From assembly GCA_964621185.1 (NCBI GenBank), contig CAZULM010000007.1:62001-126000 (forward strand): a stretch of DNA of 64,000 nucleotides. Direction: 5' to 3'. The notes under the pieces are model-generated. The model saw nothing but the letters and a program-made list of their open reading frames with translations, was not told where the DNA came from and ran no database searches. Made by a program: the position numbers and the translations under genes. Of this stretch, positions 36,638-44,300 are shown piece after piece. Position 1 is the stretch's first letter, and the number at the start of each line of letters is the position of its first letter. This DNA comes from M3007 sp964621185. Lineage in GTDB: Bacteria; Bacteroidota; Bacteroidia; Chitinophagales; Saprospiraceae.

Positions 36638-36734
36638 AAACCTGCAAAGGATTTTAAGCAACACTTTTTGAAAATGTATCTCCAGAACAAGGGCAATCCT
36701 GTTAATTTGCCAACAATGCTGACAATTTTCTTGT

Positions 36735-36742
36735 TACTTTTG
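36735..36742 (+). promoter_or_regulatory. TAnnTTTG -7 box for the Fur-family gene
   Basis: TACTTTTG matches the -7 consensus and lies 25 bp before the ATG at 36768. A TTTG at 36706-36709 is a possible -33, though the 25-bp spacing is a few bases longer than usual. I see no palindromic Fur box here. Confidence 0.45.
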
Positions 36743-36767
36743 CTGCATAATTCTCCACCACACAGCC

Positions 36768-37292
36768 ATGTCAGCCCACCGCAACGAACGAGAGATCATC
36801 CAGGAAGTGCTCAAGATTTTCACCACGCAGTTGGAAAAATCGAGCCTGCGCAAAACCCCCGAGCGCTTCGCCATCCTGGAAGAAATATACAAGCGCAACG
36901 ACCATTTCGATGCGGAGGCCTTGTACATTCACATGAAAAACCGCAGTTACCGCGTAAGTCGAGCTACGGTGTACAACACCCTGGAATTGCTGGTCGCTTG
37001 TGATCTGGTGAAAAAGCACCAGTTCGGAAAAAACCTTGCCCAGTTCGAAAAATCGTACGGATACAAGCAGCACGACCACGTTATTTGCGCCAACTGCGGC
37101 AAAGTAGTGGAGTTTTGCGACCCCAGGGTCCAGCAAATAAAAAACATGGTGGGCGAATTGCTCAATTTCCGCATCACCCACCACGCCCTCAACCTGTACG
37201 GCATCTGTGGGAGCTGCCAAAAAGAACAGGAGTTCGGCATACAAAGGAAACAACCAAAGCCCGCAGAGGACGAACCCGGCTGGGGGGACTAA
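36768..37292 (+). CDS. Fur family metal-responsive repressor
   Basis: The 174-residue protein has the Fur winged-helix N-terminus (SSLRKTPERFAILEEIYKRNDHFDAEALY, helix 4 as VSRATVYNTLELL). The metal-binding C-terminal domain begins with HDHVICANCGKVVEF. Both structural zinc pairs are present, CANC at 107-110 and CGSC at 147-150. Fur-type regulators sense iron, zinc, manganese or peroxide and repress uptake or defence genes. Which metal cannot be told from sequence alone; the complete CxxC pairs fit Fur or Zur. The C-terminal tail (KQPKPAEDEPGWGD) is longer than usual. It stands alone, after a gap containing its own -7 box. Confidence 0.92.
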   Translation: MSAHRNEREIIQEVLKIFTTQLEKSSLRKTPERFAILEEIYKRNDHFDAEALYIHMKNRSYRVSRATVYNTLELLVACDLVKKHQFGKNLAQFEKSYGYKQHDHVICANCGKVVEFCDPRVQQIKNMVGELLNFRITHHALNLYGICGSCQKEQEFGIQRKQPKPAEDEPGWGD

Positions 37293-37448
37293 GGAATGCG
37301 GAGTGTGGAATGGGGAGTGCGGAATATGCACATCTTTTGTGTTAGGTTTGGCATTGAGCTCCGGCACTTTTGGCCAAGACTGCCGGAGCGCAATCCCAAA
37401 CATACGAAGTGATAATGTGCCTATTCCGCACTCCACATTCCGAATTCC
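37293..37448. repeat. Foldback element with nested stem, related copy at 53299
   Basis: The outer arms are 37293-37331 and 37418-37448, both made of GGAATGCGGAGTGTGGAATG-type words and their complement. An inner perfect 9-bp stem, GCTCCGGCA/TGCCGGAGC (37358-37366 and 37381-37389), encloses CTTTTGGCCAAGAC. Words from both parts recur at 53299-53400. Confidence 0.7.
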
Positions 37449-37454
37449 GAAATC

Positions 37455-37562
37455 GTTTACCTAGCGCCGCTTGGTTTTGTGTATGCCGATCTTTGTAATC
37501 AATTGAAGATCAGTTGAATCAATCATACTTAATCACAAAAATCAGGCGAATCATAGTATAAA
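37455..37562 (-). repeat. 105-bp intergenic repeat, copy B
   Basis: This is the reverse orientation of the copy at 54328-54438 with roughly 85-90 percent identity by eye. Its TATACTATGATTCG end stops one base before the ATG of the response regulator at 37564, so it forms the whole immediate upstream region of that gene. Confidence 0.85.
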
Positions 37563-37563
37563 T

Positions 37564-38307
37564 ATGCTTGCAATCATTGTAGAAGACATGCCCCAGGCTG
37601 CCGAGGCGCTGGAGCGCGACCTGGCCGAGCACTGCCCTGAAGTGGAAGTGCTGGGCCGGGCTGCCAGTATTGTGGCGGCCGCCAAACTGCTGGGACAGGT
37701 TACGCCCGATATCGTTTTCCTGGATATCCTGCTGGGCGATGGCACGGGTTTCGACCTGCTCGATATTTTCCCCAACCTGAGCGCACACGTTATTTTTATC
37801 ACCGCTTCCGACGAACATGCCTTGCGCGCTTTTCGGTACGCCGCCACCGACTACTTGCTGAAACCAGTGGATGCTGTCCAGTTAAAGCAGGCTGTTGCGA
37901 GGGCAAAAACCAAAACTGCTGGCGCCAACGAAAGCCTGCAACTCCTGCGCGACACCATTCGCCGCCCAGCCGATACCTTGCCTTCCCGTATTTCCCTGGC
38001 TTCCCAGGAGCGCATCGCGGTAGTGGAAATCGCCGACATCATCCGCTGCGAATCCGATGGGAACAATACCTGGTTTATCCTTGCCACGGGCGAAAAAATA
38101 TTCGTTACCCGCACCCTCAAGCAATTTGAGCAGCTACTGGAGCAACACGGGTTTGTCCGTGCCCACCAATCGCACCTGGTACAGATGAACTATATCCGGG
38201 AGTTCCAAAAGAAAGATGGCGGCTACCTCAAATTGAAAAACGGGGAACTCGTCCCGGTCTCCGTGCGCAAGCGCAGCGAGGTTTTGGAGATGTTGGAAAA
38301 ATGGTAG
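37564..38307 (+). CDS. LytTR-family response regulator
   Basis: The 247-residue protein has a receiver domain with the acidic pair Glu7-Asp8, the phosphorylated Asp54 in DIVFLDILLGDG and the conserved Lys in YLLKPVDAVQL. A LytTR DNA-binding domain follows at about 140-245 (IAVVEIADIIRCESDGNNTWFIL, VRAHQSHLVQMNYIREF, LVPVSVRKRSEVLEML). Such regulators are activated by sensor kinases of the LytS/HisKA_7TM type, usually next door, but no kinase gene lies nearby. The immediate upstream DNA is copy B of the 105-bp repeat, which may carry its promoter. Confidence 0.93.
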   Translation: MLAIIVEDMPQAAEALERDLAEHCPEVEVLGRAASIVAAAKLLGQVTPDIVFLDILLGDGTGFDLLDIFPNLSAHVIFITASDEHALRAFRYAATDYLLKPVDAVQLKQAVARAKTKTAGANESLQLLRDTIRRPADTLPSRISLASQERIAVVEIADIIRCESDGNNTWFILATGEKIFVTRTLKQFEQLLEQHGFVRAHQSHLVQMNYIREFQKKDGGYLKLKNGELVPVSVRKRSEVLEMLEKW

Positions 38308-38792
38308 GGCAGGGCTGTCAACAGCTATTTCAAAATTTTATTTTTCGCGCATGGTAAACCTCCCAGGTTTTTGAAACCTGGAAGGCTTGTGCGCCGAAAA
38401 ACGAAATAAAATATTGGCCCCCTTTTCTGTGTTGCGTTTTTGGGCAGCTTCAGCCTGAAATTTATTTTCAATATTTCTCCTTCTTCTTTCAAAACCAGCT
38501 TACATTAACCGCCGAAAGCAGAATTATTCACCAAATTAAATTCTTTTTCATGCAATTCTCTCGTTTACTAGCAAGCCGGGAGGGGGTGATTGGTGATTAG
38601 GGATTGGTGATTAGTGCCCGACTTTGGTGTTCAGTTTGAAATTGGTTTTCAGCACCCCAGCGAAGACGGATGCTGTTGCCAGAATGCTGGAAATCCAATG
38701 CCAAGCCAAGGCGCTATCGTTGTGCACCAATCTCCAATCTCTAGTCACCAATCCCATCTCCCGGCACTATTCACCAAACCAGTTCTTTGCTC
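38308..38792. other. Gene-free interval with hairpin and foldback
   Basis: The gap of 485 bp holds a stem-loop at 38359-38385 (CCTCCCAGGTTT-TTG-AAACCTGGAAGG), then an AT-rich stretch, then the foldback element at 38588-38752. An open frame crossing into the EF-G2 gene has no coding character and is left out. I see no tRNA or known riboswitch. Confidence 0.6.
38588..38752. repeat. Foldback element of GATTGGTGATT words
   Basis: The arm at 38588-38617 and the arm at 38723-38752 are reverse complements at about 25 of 30 positions and are themselves made of GATTGGTGATTAG-like repeats. They enclose about 105 bp and end 40 bp before the EF-G2 start. Confidence 0.6.
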
Positions 38793-40925
38793 ATGCCATC
38801 TTATAACACCGACAAAATCCGGAACATCGTCCTTTGCGGGCACTCCGGCAGCGGCAAAACCACCTTTGCCGAAACCATGCTTTTCGAAGCCAAGGCCATC
38901 ACCCGACGCGGCACCATTGCAGACAAAAACACACAGAGCGACTACGCCCCGCTGGAACAGCAACGCGGCCATTCGCTTTTTGCGTCCGTGCTGCACGGCA
39001 CTTGGAAAGACACCAAAATCAACATCCTCGACACCCCAGGTCTCGATGATTTCGCCGGAGAAGTAGTAACGGCATTGAAAGTTGCCGATACCGCCCTGAT
39101 GTTGCTCAACGCCCGCAGCGGGGTGGAGGTCGGTACAGAACTGCTTTGGGAGTACATTGAAAGCAATGAGACGCCCACACTTTTTGTCGTCAACCAACTG
39201 GACCATGAAAAAGCCGACTTTGAAGCCACGCTGGAACAGGCTAGGAACCGCTTCGGCAACCGCGTTTTGCCCTTCCAGTTCCCGGTGAACCAAGGCCCTG
39301 GTTTCAACGCCATCGTTGACGCCTTGCGCATGATCATGTACGTGTTCCCGCCAGAAGGTGGCAAACCTGCCAAAAAACCAATCCCTGCCGAGCACGAAGC
39401 TCGCGCCAACGAGCTCCATGCCGCCCTCGTTGAGGCCGCAGCCGAGAACGACGATGCGCTGATGGAAAAATATTTTGAAGAGGGCACGCTCAACGAAGCA
39501 GAACTCGCCCGTGGCCTGAAAATCGGGCTGGCCCACCGCCAATATTTCCCGGTATTCTGCGCTTCGGCCCAGCAAGATATGGGAAGCGGCCGCATCATGG
39601 GCTTTATCCACGACATCTGCCCAAGCCCCGCCGATCGCCCCGCAGCGGCTTTGGAAAGCGGCGGTTCCAAACCATGCGACCCCAGTGCCCGCCCTTGTGT
39701 GTTCATTTTTAAAACGGTAAACGAACCGAAAGTGGGCAATGTCTCCTACTTCAAGGTGTATTCAGGCGTGCTGAAAGCCGGCGATGAACTGGTGAACGCC
39801 GACACGGGCAACGCCGAGCGCTTTTCACAACTGTTTGAAAGCGAAGGCAAAAACCGCGATCAGGTAGAAGAATTGCGGGCAGGCGATATTGGCTGCACCG
39901 TCAAATTGAAAGGCACCCATACCAACCAGACCCTTAACCCAAAAGGGGCCGACCTTAAAATTGAACGGATCCACTTCCCGGCACCGCGCATCCGCATGGC
40001 CGTGGTGCCGCCGAGCAAGGCCGAGGTGGAAAAAATGGCAAATGCGCTGCACTCCATCCACGAAGAAGACCCCACCCTCATCATCGAGCAAAGCGTCGAG
40101 CTCAAGCAGACCATCATTCATGGACAGGGCGAGATGCACCTGGAAATCGTGCGCTACAAAGCCGAGCAAAATTTCGGGGTCGCCATGGAATTCATCGAGC
40201 CGCGCATCCCATATCGGGAGACCATTACCAAGGAAGTCAACCAGGACTACCGCCACAAAAAGCAAACGGGCGGCGCCGGCCAGTTCGCAGAGGTGCACAT
40301 GCGGATCGAGCCCTATTTCGACGGAATGCCCGCACCCCATGGCCTGAATGCCAAAAACATCGAGGTGGAAGAACTGAAATGGGGCGGCAAATTTTCTTTC
40401 GTTTGGGCCATTGTCGGCGGGGTCATCGACTCCCGCTTCACCAACGCCATCAAAAAAGGCATCATGTCGAAAATGGAAGAAGGCCCCGGCACCGGTTCCT
40501 ACTGCCGCGACATCCGGGTATCGATCTACGACGGTAAAATGCACGACGTGGACTCCAACGATATGGCTTTCCAGACAGCCTCCACCATGGCCTTCAAAGA
40601 AGCGTTCCACAAGGCAGGGCCACAGATTATGGAGCCGATATACGACCTGGAAGTGATGTGCGACGCAGAAGTGATGGGCAATGTGATGGGCGACCTGCAA
40701 ACCCGCCGCGCCATCATCATGGGTATGGACGCCGACGGGCACTACCAGGTAATCAAGGCGCGGGTGCCGCTGAAAGAGCTGCACAAGTACTCTTCTTCGC
40801 TGCGCTCGCTCACACAGGGCAAGGCCAAGTTCAGCATGAAGTTCGCCGATTATGCAGCATTGCCGGGAGATCTTCAGGCCAAGCTGACGGCTGAATACGC
40901 CGCAATGGCGCATGACGAGCATTGA
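38793..40925 (+). CDS. EF-G2-type elongation factor G paralog without catalytic His
   Basis: The ATG at 38793 gives 710 residues with the five-domain EF-G plan. The P-loop is GHSGSGKTT (16-24). Switch I reads EQQRGHS (55-61) in place of EQERGIT. Switch II reads DTPGL (80-84), with Leu at the position of the His that triggers GTP hydrolysis in EF-G. The NKxD guanine motif is NQLD (134-137). These changes match the EF-G2 paralog described in Bacteroides, reported to support translation without GTPase activity during starvation. The domain IV loop region (HKKQTGGAGQFAEVH) is retained, so ribosome translocation is plausible. It is monocistronic. Confidence 0.88.
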   Translation: MPSYNTDKIRNIVLCGHSGSGKTTFAETMLFEAKAITRRGTIADKNTQSDYAPLEQQRGHSLFASVLHGTWKDTKINILDTPGLDDFAGEVVTALKVADTALMLLNARSGVEVGTELLWEYIESNETPTLFVVNQLDHEKADFEATLEQARNRFGNRVLPFQFPVNQGPGFNAIVDALRMIMYVFPPEGGKPAKKPIPAEHEARANELHAALVEAAAENDDALMEKYFEEGTLNEAELARGLKIGLAHRQYFPVFCASAQQDMGSGRIMGFIHDICPSPADRPAAALESGGSKPCDPSARPCVFIFKTVNEPKVGNVSYFKVYSGVLKAGDELVNADTGNAERFSQLFESEGKNRDQVEELRAGDIGCTVKLKGTHTNQTLNPKGADLKIERIHFPAPRIRMAVVPPSKAEVEKMANALHSIHEEDPTLIIEQSVELKQTIIHGQGEMHLEIVRYKAEQNFGVAMEFIEPRIPYRETITKEVNQDYRHKKQTGGAGQFAEVHMRIEPYFDGMPAPHGLNAKNIEVEELKWGGKFSFVWAIVGGVIDSRFTNAIKKGIMSKMEEGPGTGSYCRDIRVSIYDGKMHDVDSNDMAFQTASTMAFKEAFHKAGPQIMEPIYDLEVMCDAEVMGNVMGDLQTRRAIIMGMDADGHYQVIKARVPLKELHKYSSSLRSLTQGKAKFSMKFADYAALPGDLQAKLTAEYAAMAHDEH

Positions 40926-41302
40926 TATTAATCAAATTTTTAGGCTCAAGGGTCGGCTGTCGTACACGGTCGGCCCTTGTGCATTTGAACGGCAGCGCCA
41001 ATATTTTTCATCGGGGAAAGATTTTTTTTTAAGGGTGTTGGCGGCAATACCTTAAAAGAATAAGCGTTTTTCCCGAGCATTCATACGTTAAAATTTGGAA
41101 AAATGATTTTCTTGAAGTTGGATGTTTTGACAGGCTAAAGCCTTGATTTTAATAAAAAAATAACAGTAAAAAAATCTTCATGCAGCGGATTGGCAGTTTT
41201 AAGGCTCTTACGAATTCAATTACAATCCCTATTTTTGAGCCGAACACTAAAAATTGTACACTGAACAGGGCCCCTTCCCGTCACCTGTCAAAAGCTCATT
41301 TG
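40926..41302. other. Gene-free interval upstream of the giant adhesin
   Basis: The first part has a GC-rich stem, CAAGGG (40947-40952) with CCCTTG (40974-40979), that may end the EF-G2 transcript although no clear T run follows. The next 200 bp are AT-rich and include CATACGTTAAAATTTGG near 41081, a weak promoter-like stretch. An in-frame ATG at 41180 would extend the adhesin by 41 residues ahead of its signal peptide and is rejected. Confidence 0.5.
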
Positions 41303-44300
41303 ATGAAGCAAACCTTTACACTGTCCTCGATAATTTTATTGGCATTGCTATTCCAGGCGCAGCGATCTTTTGCGCAGTGCAGCACACAAACGTGTCAATT
41401 GCCGCAGTACTCCGACAATGCTCCAGGAGCCTGTATTTTGCCTGCACCCTCTGCCTTGGATTGCTATTATGGTGCGACGATCCCCAGCGTTCCACAGTCA
41501 TTCCCACCCTTCTGGTGCACCACCATTGAAAACAACCAATGGTTCGCCTTTACGGCTGATGCCACGACCGCATCTTTCAACCTTTCTGTGTTCGGCTGTG
41601 CCTCCGGAAGCGGGATCCAGGCTGCGGTATTGTCAACCACCGACTGTATCGACTTCACCTTCGTGTCGGCTTGTTTGGGCAATATTGGGTCAAACACCAC
41701 GCAAAACCTGCTTGCGTCCAACCTCGTGCCAGGCCAGAACTACTACCTGATGATCGACGGCAACGCAGGCGCGGTATGTGATTTTGCGATCAATGCTTCC
41801 CTGCCAACGGTCACAGGCACAACAAACGGTCTTTGCATCCCTTCTTCCGCAACGGGCACGTACCAAACTGCTGGCAACTCAACCTGGACGATCAACCCGC
41901 CTTCTGCGGGAAATATCATTGGCAGCGCCATTGGTACATCCATAACGGTACAATGGCTGGAACCCGGCCCCGCTGAAGTTTGCGCCACCAGCACCCAATG
42001 CCCCGGTGCACCGGAGTTTTGCCTGCCCGTATTTATCGGGGAAGATGTGATGACCACAGAAGAGGTGAATTTATGCCAGGGTAAAACCGTGATGTGCGGC
42101 GGCAGCACTTTTTCTCAGGCAGGCACCTTTATGGTCAACCTCCCAACCTATCTGAACTGTGACAGTATCATCAATTGCGTGGTTCATTTGATCCCAACCG
42201 TTTATACCGATATCAATGTAAATATCTGCCAAAACGGAACTGCCACCTGCGCCGGCGAGGAATTTTTTGCGCCGGGTAATTACAACGTCCCATTTCTCAA
42301 TTTCCAGGGCTGCGACAGTATTGTAAGGTGCCATGTAAAACTTGTGCCAACCTATAACTCCCCAATTAAACTTGTCAATTTATGTGGCCCTGCCCAGTAT
42401 CAGGTTTGCGATGCCATCTATACTACTTCAGGCTTGTACTCCGAGATATGTACCGGTTACCTGGGTTGCGACAGCATCGTCAATACCAATTTGGCAATTC
42501 TTGAGCCGAATGCTGTAATTGCCCCTCCAGGCATTCTGGATTGCGACCAAAACGTCAACATCACCCTGAACGGCTCTGGGTCGAACATCAATACTGCCGT
42601 CGGTGGGGTCACGCTCTATAACTGGTACGGCCCGCCGGGTGGTATCATCGGATTTAGCAACCAGCCAACCGTAGTGGTAGGGCAACCAGGCCAGTATTGT
42701 CTCGTGCTCACACATAGCCGCGCAGGGGTATTCTGCCGCGATACCGCTTGCGTCACCGTGACATCTACTGGTTCCGTGCCACCGCTGCCACAGATAAGCG
42801 GCAACCCGAACCCTTGCGGCGATTCGACATTTGTCTATACAGCGACAGCTGGAGGGCAGCCTTTGCCCAATGCTTTTCAGTGGACAATCCCGGGCAATTT
42901 GTCTTATACGCAGTTGTCGCTCAATACCATACAAGTGACCTGGGACTCCGTTGTAATGGGCAATATGTGCGTCACAGCCGTAAATGCTTGCGGCACCTCG
43001 CAGCCTGCCTGTATCCCTATTACAGTAATTCCCCCGATACAACAACCCCAAATGGCTGGGCCGACAAATGTGTGCGCCAACGGCGGCAGTTATTTGTTCA
43101 CGTTGAACTTAGAACAGATTGGCACAAATTACAACTGGACTGTGCCGCCGGGCGCCGTGCTCACCGGAAGCGGCGACTCCGTAATGGTCAATTTTCTAAA
43201 TGCCACTTCGGGACAGGTCTGCGTCACTCCATCCAACGTATGCGGCACGGGAATGCCTGTCTGCCGAACCGTGCAAGTAAACCCAATCCCGACCGCGGAT
43301 TTGAGCAGCGATGCGCAAATCTGTGACGGCGAATCCGTGAACCTAACTTTTGCGCTTACGGGCAATGGACTGTTTGACGTAACTTGGTCGGTTGGCGGCA
43401 CGACCTCCACCCTGAACGACATTGCGAACGGACACGTGGTATCGGTGAACCCAACGCAGACTACCAAATATAAAATCCTCAGCATTTCCGACAATTCGAA
43501 CCCGACCTGCTCTGCCGCCATTGCAGACAGCGTGACGGTGACCGTTCGGCCAAATTTCAGCGCCAATGCCACGGCACAGATATGTGATGGGGAATCGATC
43601 CTGCTGGGCGGCGCCCTGCAAACTGTTTCGGGTGTTTACACCGACAGCCTTCAATCCGTATATGGATGCGACAGCGTGATCATAACGACCCTGACCGTTC
43701 TCCCGATTGATACGACGATACTGACTTCCGCGAGTTGCGACCCCAATTTGGTGGGCACTACGGTAGACGTCTATTCCCAGGCAAATGGCTGCGACAGCGT
43801 GGTGATACACACGGTGACCTTGCTCCCGTCGGACTCTACCTTCATCAACAAAAAAAGTTGCGATATCAACAATGTGGGGGTTTTCACCCAGAACCTGTCC
43901 AATATTTATGGGTGCGACAGTACCGTCGTCACAACCGTGGTCTATTCATTGTCAGACACTACGTTGGTCAGTGCGGCAAATTGCGACCCTAATATGACGG
44001 GTGTTTTTGTGCAGAATTTGTTGACATTTGAAGGTTGTGACAGTGTTATCATAACGACCGTGAGTTTGTTGCCCAGCAACACGACCAACCTGACCGCAAC
44101 CACTTGCAACCCATCGCAGGTGGGCGTGTTCCCCGTCGTGTTGTCCAACCAATTTGGGTGCGACAGCACAGTCATTACCACAGTAAGCTTCGTTCCCCTG
44201 GATACCACATACCTCACGGGAGCCAATTGCGACCCTAACATGACAGGTGTTTTCACCAATACCCTCACCACTGCGGGCGGTTGCGACAGTGTGCTTGTCA

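Noticed and set aside
38614..39066. 150-residue plus-strand frame before the EF-G2 gene
   Set aside because: It overlaps the foldback element and the start of the EF-G2 gene in another frame and has low-complexity, Ser/Thr/His-rich composition.
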